From Patescibacteria group bacterium (GTDB lineage: Bacteria; Patescibacteriota; Minisyncoccia; Phycocordibacterales; UBA9973), in NCBI GenBank assembly GCA_030916575.1, contig JAUPWJ010000080.1, positions 1 through 13,695 of the forward strand: a DNA stretch of 13,695 nucleotides. The letters are read 5' to 3'. Both the position numbers and the translations under genes were made by a program. Position 1 is the first letter of the stretch, and each line of letters begins with the position of its first letter. Below, piece by piece: positions 1 to 5,151 of the stretch. The notes beneath the pieces were generated by a model. The model saw only the letters and a list, made by a program, of their open reading frames with translations. It ran no database searches and had not been told where the DNA came from.

Positions 1-1
1 T

Positions 2-487
2 CAGCTCCTTGAAAACACCATGGGTAGAATAAGCGAACCAGTAAATTATTCCTTACAAAGGAAAGTTATTATTTCTCCTTATCAACTACAAGAAACTGGG
101 TGTAATGTAAGTTTTGACGCTCATTTCAACTGGAATATCGTAAAGCCTTTGAAATTAAACAAAACTATCTTCATTCCAGAAAAAACGTATGTTTTAGAAG
201 AAGTGAATTTTCCATCTTTGTCCGTGGATAATTTTATTTCTCAAAAAGGAATCAGACCACGAAGTATTGAAGAAATTTACGCGAATGCTGTAAATTTTGT
301 AGAAACATGGACACAACCAAGTAAACCCTTATTCTTAAGGCACAAAGTAATAGTACTTTACCTTGGTTACACTTTGATTGGTAGTATGCGTAATCATGCT
401 GTTGGTATTTTAGAAGAGAATAGATATAAGATTATTCTCGACACAAACCCAAGAGAGACGATGCGCGGTGATTTTTGGTTAATTTAA
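2..487 (+). CDS. Unrecognised protein, possibly 5'-truncated by the window edge
   Basis: The first internal ATG is at 20, giving 155 residues, but the frame stays open to base 2 and there is no ribosome binding site or -10 element in the 19 bases before that ATG, so the true start may lie outside the window. I do not recognise the family. The protein is soluble-looking, with no signal peptide or membrane segment, and is rich in beta-type hydrophobic stretches (for example KVIVLYLGYTLIG near residues 108-120). It ends WLI just before TAA. The next gene begins 24 bases later on the same strand, so the two are probably co-transcribed up to the terminator at 836-863. It could be the C-terminal part of a longer protein. 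Confidence 0.6.
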   Translation, partial: QLLENTMGRISEPVNYSLQRKVIISPYQLQETGCNVSFDAHFNWNIVKPLKLNKTIFIPEKTYVLEEVNFPSLSVDNFISQKGIRPRSIEEIYANAVNFVETWTQPSKPLFLRHKVIVLYLGYTLIGSMRNHAVGILEENRYKIILDTNPRETMRGDFWLI

Positions 488-511
488 ATTCATCTTAAAA
501 TCATAAAAAAA

Positions 512-802
512 ATGGCTAAGCACACAACTAAATTTAAATGGCTTAAATATCTCTATGATGGGGTAAAAGCCGGTGAAATATCAGAAGAAGAAGCAGTAAA
601 AGAATTAACGCAGTTGATCGGCTCTTCTCTTCCGTTTGCCTTTATCGCTCCAGGTCTTGAAGCAGCTTTTCAGGAAGAGTACAAGCTCTTTGTGGAAGAC
701 ACGCTTGGGGTCTACGCTGACTTAATCAATCTTGGTCAAGAGGTGAGAATCTCCGACATACCTGAAGAGGTGATGGTGGAATTCGAGGAGTTGATTGGGT
801 AA
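512..802 (+). CDS. Small acidic helical protein, unknown function
   Basis: A 96-residue protein, strongly acidic in its second half, with a predicted mostly helical make-up (for example a Glu-rich stretch EISEEEAVKELTQL near residues 22-35). There is a central hydrophobic, Pro/Gly-containing segment, SSLPFAFIAPGLEAAF, around residues 38-53 that is too short and broken to be a confident membrane span. I do not recognise a family. The ATG is preceded by an A-run and no Shine-Dalgarno sequence. It follows the upstream gene by 24 bases and ends 33 bases before a good intrinsic terminator, so it is the last gene of its transcript. Codon use looks like that of its neighbours. Confidence 0.65.
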   Translation: MAKHTTKFKWLKYLYDGVKAGEISEEEAVKELTQLIGSSLPFAFIAPGLEAAFQEEYKLFVEDTLGVYADLINLGQEVRISDIPEEVMVEFEELIG

Positions 803-835
803 GTTCAAAATATGTAACTTTTAAAGTTACTGTAA

Positions 836-863
836 GCAGAGCACACCCGTGCCCTGCTTTTTT
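836..863 (+). terminator. Intrinsic terminator between convergent genes
   Basis: GCAG-a-GCAC, loop ACCC, GTGC-c-CTGC forms an 8-bp stem with one A/C mismatch, followed directly by six T on the plus strand. It closes the transcript of the 96-aa gene, and its T-run overlaps the recR stop codon coming from the other side. Just upstream, 814-830 is a perfect 17-base palindrome, GTAACTTTTAAAGTTAC, which can fold on the minus strand and may serve the convergent recR transcript, although no T-run follows it there. Confidence 0.8.
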
Positions 864-1473
864 ATTGCCGATTTTTGAGAGCGTTTTTGAGAGTTTCGTT
901 GTCGGAGTATTCAAGCTCGGTGCCAGTGGAGAGTCCACGGCCTAAGGAGGAGACTTTAATGCCTGATTTTTCTACCAAATCTTTTATTTCTCCACGGACA
1001 TAGTGATCTGTATGGTCACCTTGGGGTGATAAAGAAAAAGCTAAAATTATTTCCTTTATACTTTTATTATTTGAAATTTTATTTTTAAGTTCATTGATGC
1101 GGACATATGAAGGAGTATTTTTTTCTACAATAGATACAAGCCCGCCTAAAAGAAAATATTTTCCGTCGTAGACTCGGCTTTTCTTTACACTCTCTAAGTC
1201 CGAATCTTTTTCTAAGACCATAAGGATAGAGTCATCTGCGTTTACATCATTACAAATTTCACAAACTTTACTATTTGAGTTTTTATTCACGAAAAATCGG
1301 AAACAATCTGTGCATTGAGAAATATCTTTTTTTAATTCTAAGATTTGCCGAGCTAGTGTTGCACTATAGTCACCGTTTCGAGACATCAGGAAATACACGA
1401 AACGCCTTGCTTGGCGCGCACCAATACCAGGAAATTCTTTGAATACTTCAGCCAATTTATCTATAGAGTCCAT
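862..1473 (-). CDS. recR: Recombination mediator protein RecR
   Basis: 203 residues, the usual RecR length. RecR is a ring-forming DNA-binding protein of the RecFOR pathway that helps load RecA at single-strand gaps in the cytoplasm. Visible parts in order: a helix-hairpin-helix (EFPGIGARQARRFVYFLM, about 13-30), a four-cysteine zinc site (Cys54, Cys57, Cys71, Cys74), the Toprim core (ILMVLEKDSDLESV, about 83-96), and the C-terminal hallmark GRGLSTGTELEYSDNETL (about 178-195). It lies 12 bases downstream of dnaB on the same strand but has its own -10 element (TATACT) 6 bases before the ATG, so it can be transcribed independently as a leaderless message. Its stop codon lies in the T-run of a terminator facing the other way. 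No RecF or RecO is in the window. Confidence 0.95.
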   Translation of the reverse strand: MDSIDKLAEVFKEFPGIGARQARRFVYFLMSRNGDYSATLARQILELKKDISQCTDCFRFFVNKNSNSKVCEICNDVNADDSILMVLEKDSDLESVKKSRVYDGKYFLLGGLVSIVEKNTPSYVRINELKNKISNNKSIKEIILAFSLSPQGDHTDHYVRGEIKDLVEKSGIKVSSLGRGLSTGTELEYSDNETLKNALKNRQ

Positions 1474-1479
1474 TTAAGT

Positions 1480-1485
1480 AGTATA
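1480..1485 (-). promoter_or_regulatory. -10 element of recR (leaderless start)
   Basis: On the minus strand TATACT (5/6 match to TATAAT) ends 6 bases before the recR ATG, so transcription is expected to begin at the A of the start codon. It sits exactly between the dnaB stop codon and recR. No convincing -35 is seen. Confidence 0.5.
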
Positions 1486-2883
1486 CTAGAAATCATCTAA
1501 ATTCCCACCAATCTTCGGAGCAGAGAATTCACTAACACTGCTTTTCTCTAAAGTTAAGAATGTTGTAGTCTTTTCGTCAAAATATAAGTCCACTTTACCA
1601 GTCGGGCCATTTCTGTGTTTCTCAATTAAGATCTCAGCAATGTTTGTCTTCTCAAGTTCACCCTTGCCTTTATCTTCTCGGTGAATAAACATAACCACAT
1701 CGGCATCCTGCTCAATAGATCCAGAATCACGCAAATCAGATAGTCTAGGGCGTCCTCCACGGCTCTCCACAGCACGAGAAAGCTGAGATAGAGCAAGTAC
1801 TGGCACATTGAGCTCTTTAGCTAGACCTTTAAGGGAACGAGAGATTTCTGTCACTTGGTTAACCATAGAGTCATGGTTCTTACTTGTAGTCATAAGTTGC
1901 AAGTAATCCACGACGACGAGGTCTAATCCTTTTTCTGCTTTTATTCTACGAGCTAAAGCTTTCATTTTTACAATTGAGTTCGCAGCTTGGTCATCAATAT
2001 AAATTTTTGCTTTCGCTAATTGATCTAGAGAATCACGAATATGAGAAAAATCTTTATCAGAAGAAAGTCTACCAGTACGCAAATTCCAAGCATTCACTCT
2101 AGATTGCGCAGAGAGCATACGGTCCACTAATTGTTGGGAAGACATTTCAAGAGAATATATCAAAACTGATTTTCCATGCACCACTGAAGAAATACGAGCG
2201 ATGTCTAGAGCCAAAGTAGTCTTACCCATAGAAGGACGAGCAGCTAGGATGATAAGGTCTGAATCTTGAAGACCAGAGAGCATGTTGTCCAAGTCCGCAA
2301 AGCCAGTCGGCAGACCTCGTAGCCCACCTTTTTGTTCATGGAGTTTTTCGAGTCTTGTCCAAGCTTCTCCTAATTCATCTTTCAGTGTCACAAATTTTTG
2401 ATTTTTCGGTGAAGACACTACGCTAAATATTTTCTTTTCTGCCATATCCAATATATCATCCATGTGGTCGTCACCTTCTTCAAAAGCAATTTCAGAGACG
2501 AAGTCTGCAGCTTCAATCAAACTTCGCAAGACATATTTTTTTTGAACAATATCTGCATAGTGTTTTACATTTGTAGAAGAGGGAACTGTGTTTACAACTT
2601 CAGCCAAATATTGATTGCCACCAATTCTCTCTAAACTTTTCTGCTCTTTTAATTTCGAAGAAAGCGAAAGCATATCTATCGGTTGGTTTTTACTTGAAAG
2701 CTCAAGCATAGCGTTGAAAATTATTTTATGTTTTTCAGCATAGAAAGAATCTGGAGTGAGAACATCTTCAACTTCGTGAATACCATCTTTGCGTAGCATT
2801 ATAGAGCCCAGTACTGCTTGTTCAGACTCAAGACTCTGAGGAGGAATGCGCAAATTATTTTTTATACTTTTTACCATATACAT
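1486..2883 (-). CDS. dnaB: Replicative DNA helicase DnaB
   Basis: 465 residues from the first ATG (463 from the ATG at 2877), normal for the hexameric 5'-3' helicase that opens the replication fork. An N-terminal DnaB_N domain (about 14-115, beginning PPQSLESEQAVLGS) is followed by a linker and the RecA-like ATPase. Walker A is AARPSMGKTT (214-223), Walker B is LVVVDYLQLM (322-331, Asp326). The family signature LSDLRDSGSIEQDADVVMF lies at 381-399. There is no intein. An extended -10 (TGTTAGGAT, 2895-2887) would start transcription near 2880, inside the first ATG-TAT-ATG, which favours Met3 (2877) as the real start. The AGGA within that -10 could alternatively act as a weak Shine-Dalgarno for either ATG. 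It is divergent from trpS. Confidence 0.97.
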   Translation of the reverse strand: MYMVKSIKNNLRIPPQSLESEQAVLGSIMLRKDGIHEVEDVLTPDSFYAEKHKIIFNAMLELSSKNQPIDMLSLSSKLKEQKSLERIGGNQYLAEVVNTVPSSTNVKHYADIVQKKYVLRSLIEAADFVSEIAFEEGDDHMDDILDMAEKKIFSVVSSPKNQKFVTLKDELGEAWTRLEKLHEQKGGLRGLPTGFADLDNMLSGLQDSDLIILAARPSMGKTTLALDIARISSVVHGKSVLIYSLEMSSQQLVDRMLSAQSRVNAWNLRTGRLSSDKDFSHIRDSLDQLAKAKIYIDDQAANSIVKMKALARRIKAEKGLDLVVVDYLQLMTTSKNHDSMVNQVTEISRSLKGLAKELNVPVLALSQLSRAVESRGGRPRLSDLRDSGSIEQDADVVMFIHREDKGKGELEKTNIAEILIEKHRNGPTGKVDLYFDEKTTTFLTLEKSSVSEFSAPKIGGNLDDF

Positions 2884-2886
2884 TTC

Positions 2887-2895
2887 ATCCTAACA
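2887..2895 (-). promoter_or_regulatory. Extended -10 promoter of dnaB
   Basis: TGTTAGGAT on the minus strand matches the extended -10 pattern TGnTATAAT with one or two deviations. The start point predicted 7 bases on (about 2880) leaves 3 bases before the ATG at 2877. The -35 is not convincing. Confidence 0.4.
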
Positions 2896-2944
2896 CAAAG
2901 AAAAAATACTCAAAATCAAATTTGGCTATAATCTGTTATTAAGA

Positions 2945-2953
2945 TGTGGACAA
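2945..2953 (-). promoter_or_regulatory. DnaA-box-like 9-mer between dnaB and trpS
   Basis: The minus strand reads TTGTCCACA, one base from the consensus DnaA box TTATCCACA. It sits in the divergent dnaB/trpS promoter region. A single imperfect box could be chance, but two perfect copies occur elsewhere in this window. Confidence 0.3.
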
Positions 2954-2977
2954 AATTATGCCCAATTTTTATATATA

Positions 2978-2992
2978 TGATAATATATAGGC
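2978..2992 (+). promoter_or_regulatory. Extended -10 promoter of trpS (leaderless)
   Basis: TGATAATAT (2978-2986) ends 6 bases before the trpS ATG, placing the transcription start at the start codon itself. There is no Shine-Dalgarno. A second hexamer, a perfect TATAAT at 2927-2932, could give a longer transcript. No TrpR-like palindrome is visible here. Confidence 0.5.
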
Positions 2993-3946
2993 ATGTCTAA
3001 AAAAGTATTATTATCTGGAATACAGTCTTCAGGAAAAGCTCATATTGGTAACTATTTTGGAGCAATGAAGCAATGGGTGGATATGTCTAAAGAATTTGAC
3101 TGCTATATTTTTATAGCGGATTACCACGCCTTGCACTCTCTTCAAGATCCAAAAGAAATGAAGAAAAATATAGTAAATTTACTTTTAGATTATTTAGCTA
3201 TCGGACTTGACCCTAAGAAAGTAACTTTATTTAAACAATCAGATATATCTGAACACACAGAGTTAGCTTGGATTTTCGATACTATCACTACCATGCCTTA
3301 CTTAATGCGCGCGCATGCTTTTAAAGACGCGGAAGCAAAGAGTAAGGATATTGTTGTTGCAACTTTCAATTACCCTATGCTGCAAGCTGCAGATATTTTA
3401 CTATACAGTCCAGATGTTGTTCCGGTAGGACAAGATCAAAGACAGCATGTAGAAATCTCAAGAGATACAGCTGAAAAATTTAATAGAATTTACGGAGAAA
3501 CTTTCAAGCTTCCAGAACCTGTAATAATGGATACTGTAGCAGTAGTACCTGGAGTTGACGGACGAAAGATGAGTAAGAGTTATGGAAACACTATCCCACT
3601 CTTTGCAGAATACGAAGAAATTAAAAAATGTGTCATGGGCATAGTCACTGATTCAAGTGAGGGAATTCCAAAGAATGTTTATGATATTCACAATCTTCTT
3701 CGTCCTGCATCGGAGCTTTTGCCTTTATACGAAGAACACACTGGTAAATATAAAATTCTGAAAGAGCTTTTAATAGAAGATTTAGAGAAATTCATAGCCC
3801 CACTACGCGAGAGAAGAAAAGAATGGGAAGGAAAGTTGCCTGAAGCCTTGGAGATACTTAAATCTGGAGGAGAGAAAGCAAAAGCTATTGCTTCAAAAAA
3901 GATGAATGAAGTTAAAGAAAAAATTGGAGTAAATGTATATGAATAG
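2993..3946 (+). CDS. trpS: Tryptophanyl-tRNA synthetase
   Basis: 317 residues, a typical bacterial class Ic synthetase that charges tRNA-Trp in the cytoplasm. The HIGH-type signature is GKAHIGNYFGA (14-24). The dimer and substrate segment VPVGQDQRQHVEISRD is at 143-158, and the KMSKS loop is DGRKMSKSYGNT (189-200). Nothing is missing. It is preceded by an extended -10 and should be translated leaderless. Its 3' end overlaps the ATG of a 77-aa protein, and trpR follows 6 bases after that, so trpS, the 77-aa gene and trpR look like one operon. This joins Trp-tRNA charging to Trp sensing, and the attenuator further downstream would read the product of TrpS, charged tRNA-Trp. Confidence 0.97.
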   Translation: MSKKVLLSGIQSSGKAHIGNYFGAMKQWVDMSKEFDCYIFIADYHALHSLQDPKEMKKNIVNLLLDYLAIGLDPKKVTLFKQSDISEHTELAWIFDTITTMPYLMRAHAFKDAEAKSKDIVVATFNYPMLQAADILLYSPDVVPVGQDQRQHVEISRDTAEKFNRIYGETFKLPEPVIMDTVAVVPGVDGRKMSKSYGNTIPLFAEYEEIKKCVMGIVTDSSEGIPKNVYDIHNLLRPASELLPLYEEHTGKYKILKELLIEDLEKFIAPLRERRKEWEGKLPEALEILKSGGEKAKAIASKKMNEVKEKIGVNVYE

Positions 3947-4166
3947 TTTCGAAAAACCTGAAAATTTGAATAGAGAATTAAATAAGGCTGCTAGATATGA
4001 ACAAAAAAAAGCACCACCTTATGTTTTTACAGAAGAGGAGATAGCTGAACGTGAAAATAAAGAGAAAGCAGCTAAAGAATTTAGAGAATCCAGAACTAAA
4101 AGGTGGAAGATTAAGAAATTAGCAAAAATAATCGATGAACGTTTTGGAGAAGAAAGTAGTAGTTAA
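3933..4166 (+). CDS. 77-aa highly charged protein between trpS and trpR
   Basis: Starts inside the end of trpS, at ATG 3933 or the next in-frame ATG at 3939 (giving 75 aa), so translation is probably coupled to trpS. It is very rich in Lys, Glu and Arg, with a helical stretch from about residue 34 (EEEIAERENKEKAAKEF) and a basic patch, RTKRWKIKKLAK, around 54-65. There are no cysteines, no signal peptide and no membrane segment. I do not recognise the family. The basic patch would be compatible with nucleic-acid binding, but this is only an inference. It ends 6 bases before trpR, so it is the middle gene of a trpS-trpR operon. Confidence 0.75.
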   Translation: MYMNSFEKPENLNRELNKAARYEQKKAPPYVFTEEEIAERENKEKAAKEFRESRTKRWKIKKLAKIIDERFGEESSS

Positions 4167-4172
4167 TATATT

Positions 4173-4466
4173 ATGAAAAAGAAAGAAAAGTTAATTGAAT
4201 ACAAAAAAGAACTCTTGGAAATTTTTACTAAAATTGGAAGTGATAAAGCATTAATGAAAGAATTTCTAATTGATATCATGACTCCAGCAGAATTTGATGA
4301 AGCTGCTCTTAGATGGCAAATAGTGAAAAAAATAAACAAGAAAGAAACGCATAGAGCCGTAGCAGGGGATTTAGGCATAGGTATAAGCACCGTCACTCGG
4401 GGCTCAAGAGAATTACGCAATAAAAAAGGTGGTTTTGCTTTGATGCTTAAGAAACTCGGTTTATAA
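4173..4466 (+). CDS. trpR: Trp repressor TrpR
   Basis: 97 residues. TrpR is a dimeric helix-turn-helix repressor that binds DNA when loaded with L-tryptophan. The core LGIGISTVTRGSRELR (67-82) matches the reading-head segment of E. coli TrpR (GIATITRGS). Aligned by eye, three of the four residues I recall as Trp contacts in E. coli are kept: Thr44 as Thr37 (in MTPAEF), Arg54 as Arg47, and Arg84 as Arg76. Ser88 is replaced by Glu80. This argues for a Trp-sensing protein rather than a generic relative. It is the last gene of the trpS operon. A short hairpin (4454-4473) spans its stop codon but has no T-run. About 75 bases downstream are tandem palindromes resembling the E. coli trp operator, the obvious candidate target. 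Confidence 0.9.
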   Translation: MKKKEKLIEYKKELLEIFTKIGSDKALMKEFLIDIMTPAEFDEAALRWQIVKKINKKETHRAVAGDLGIGISTVTRGSRELRNKKGGFALMLKKLGL

Positions 4467-4499
4467 TCCGAGTCACTAGAATAGTAAATAATAATAAAG

Positions 4500-4508
4500 T
4501 TATCCACA
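4500..4508 (+). promoter_or_regulatory. Perfect DnaA-box 9-mer upstream of the Trp-controlled promoter
   Basis: TTATCCACA matches the DnaA box consensus exactly and ends 18 bases before the -35 at 4527. The only other perfect copy in the window (12646-12654) also sits beside a TrpR-family promoter. Confidence 0.4.
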
Positions 4509-4526
4509 TTTTTCGCTTTTTCATAC

Positions 4527-4554
4527 TTGCTTCCCTTTTTGTACATGTTATCAT
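4527..4554 (+). promoter_or_regulatory. Promoter of the Trp leader transcript
   Basis: TTGCTT (4527-4532), a 16-base spacer and TATCAT (4549-4554), with TGT just before the hexamer making an extended -10. The predicted start near 4561 leaves only about 4 bases before the leader ATG at 4565. The -10 lies inside the first operator palindrome. Confidence 0.7.
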
Positions 4555-4568
4555 GTACTAGTACATGA
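4541..4568. promoter_or_regulatory. Tandem TrpR-type operator palindromes
   Basis: Two overlapping inverted repeats share a half-site. GTACATGTTATCATGTAC (4541-4558) has perfect 7-base arms around TTAT, and TCATGTACTAGTACATGA (4551-4568) is a perfect 18-base palindrome. The first matches my recollection of the E. coli trp operator consensus GTACTAGTTAACTAGTAC at 13 of 18 positions, including both GTAC ends. The second has CTAG at its centre. They cover the -10 and the start point, where a bound repressor would block RNA polymerase, and the gene for TrpR lies immediately upstream. Binding by this TrpR is an inference. Confidence 0.7.
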
Positions 4569-4654
4569 ATACACAGAAAAACAATCAAATAAGTAATTTC
4601 AACCAAGGAAATTTTTGGTGGACTGGTTCAAAAACTTTTGAGCCGGTCTTGTGA
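4565..4654 (+). CDS. Trp attenuator leader peptide (29 aa)
   Basis: A 29-codon reading frame from ATG 4565 to TGA 4652-4654 starts about 4 bases after the predicted transcription start. It contains two adjacent Trp codons (TGGTGG, 4616-4621, residues 18-19) in the context NQGNFWWTGS. The Trp codons end on the first base of the 1:2 hairpin, and the stop codon follows the end of segment 2. A ribosome stalled for lack of charged tRNA-Trp would therefore mask segment 1, and one reaching the stop would mask segment 2. The peptide is Asn/Gln-rich and is not expected to have a function of its own. An alternative TTG start at 4615 would give an 8-codon frame with only one Trp and is less attractive. 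Confidence 0.8.
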   Translation: MNTQKNNQISNFNQGNFWWTGSKTFEPVL

Positions 4655-4725
4655 TTTCAATTTTATTCTAAATTTAATTAAATTAATCTCAACATCCGGC
4701 CCAAAAGTCGGTGTTTTGTTCTTTT
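4621..4725 (+). promoter_or_regulatory. Trp transcription attenuator
   Basis: Four RNA segments give three exclusive hairpins. 1:2 pairs 4621-4632 with 4637-4648, 12 bp with two G-U pairs. 2:3 (antiterminator) pairs TTTTGAGCCGG (4636-4646) with CCGGCCCAAAA (4696-4706), 10 of 11 positions. 3:4 (terminator) pairs AACA-t-CCGGC (4691-4700) with GTCGG-TGTT (4707-4715), 9 bp with one bulged T and one G-U pair, followed by the T-rich tract 4716-4725. Stalling at the two Trp codons would favour 2:3 and read-through. Reaching the leader stop would cover segment 2 and allow termination. This is the classic trp operon logic. No T-box consensus is present, so tRNA is read by translation and not by direct binding. 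Confidence 0.8.
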
Positions 4726-4776
4726 ACGTTCGGAAAAGTTCATTGAAAAATTCAATAATCTAAAAAACAAAAAGAA

Positions 4777-5082
4777 ATGACTAAAATAGTTTTTAATTTT
4801 AGAACGCTGATTGAGAGAACTGTGGATGGATCAATAATCCCTCCAAATACAGAATGTTTTGTATTTGCCATGCATCAGTTTAATTGTTACCGGTTTAAAG
4901 TAACATATGTGAATGGACTTATGGAATTCTTTGATCAAGATTCGTTTGTTCTCTCAAGTATACATTTTGAAAGAATAAAAATTTGTCTTGAGGGAGGTGA
5001 ACACCAATACACTATGTATGCTTCAGGATGGTCAGAGCCCTGGAGTGCTTGTAGGTATTGTGAAACTAGAGAAAATAAATAA
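4777..5082 (+). CDS. 101-aa orphan protein under Trp control
   Basis: The only gene between the Trp attenuator and the terminator at 5087-5120, so it appears to be the sole target of both the operator and the attenuator. I do not recognise its family. It shows no signal peptide or membrane segment. The N-terminal two thirds look like mixed beta structure (FVFAMHQFNCYRFKVTYVNG, about 29-48). The C-terminus has GWSEPWSACRYCETRE (about 84-99), with a CxxC pair that could bind metal with other Cys or His in a multimer. It has no resemblance to Trp biosynthetic enzymes. A role in the Trp-starvation response (salvage, tRNA-Trp or TrpS protection, or regulation) is inferred only from its control region. 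Translation starts after an A-rich stretch, 51 bases beyond the attenuator T-tract. Confidence 0.75.
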   Translation: MTKIVFNFRTLIERTVDGSIIPPNTECFVFAMHQFNCYRFKVTYVNGLMEFFDQDSFVLSSIHFERIKICLEGGEHQYTMYASGWSEPWSACRYCETRENK

Positions 5083-5086
5083 AGGT

Positions 5087-5120
5087 AACAGCGAGAAGAA
5101 TTTTATCTCGCTGTTTTTTT
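5087..5120 (+). terminator. Intrinsic terminator after the Trp-controlled gene
   Basis: A perfect 10-bp stem, AACAGCGAGA (5087-5096) with TCTCGCTGTT (5106-5115), is followed by T-rich 5116-5120. It begins 4 bases after the stop codon and separates the 101-aa gene from the PRPP synthetase gene. Confidence 0.9.
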
Positions 5121-5130
5121 ATTTTAGCTA

Positions 5131-5139
5131 TGTTAGAAT
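5131..5139 (+). promoter_or_regulatory. Extended -10 promoter of the PRPP synthetase gene
   Basis: TGTTAGAAT ends 12 bases before the ATG at 5152, so the 5' leader would be about 5 bases. There is no Shine-Dalgarno and no clear -35. Confidence 0.45.
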
Positions 5140-5151
5140 ACCTACTATATT

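Noticed and set aside
726..938. 70-aa minus-strand frame
   Set aside because: It overlaps the 96-aa gene, the terminator and the recR end in another frame.
4454..4473. Hairpin ACTCGG/CCGAGT as the trpR terminator
   Set aside because: Only 6 bp, spans the trpR stop codon and has no T-run on either strand.
4163..4606. 147-aa open frame on the minus strand
   Set aside because: It lies antisense over trpR and the Trp control region, has low-complexity hydrophobic/Ser-Ile-rich composition and no start signals; a shadow frame.
4565..4725. T-box riboswitch reading tRNA-Trp directly
   Set aside because: No T-box consensus (AGGGUGGnACCGCG-like) and no specifier-loop architecture; the leader frame and segment geometry fit ribosome stalling better.
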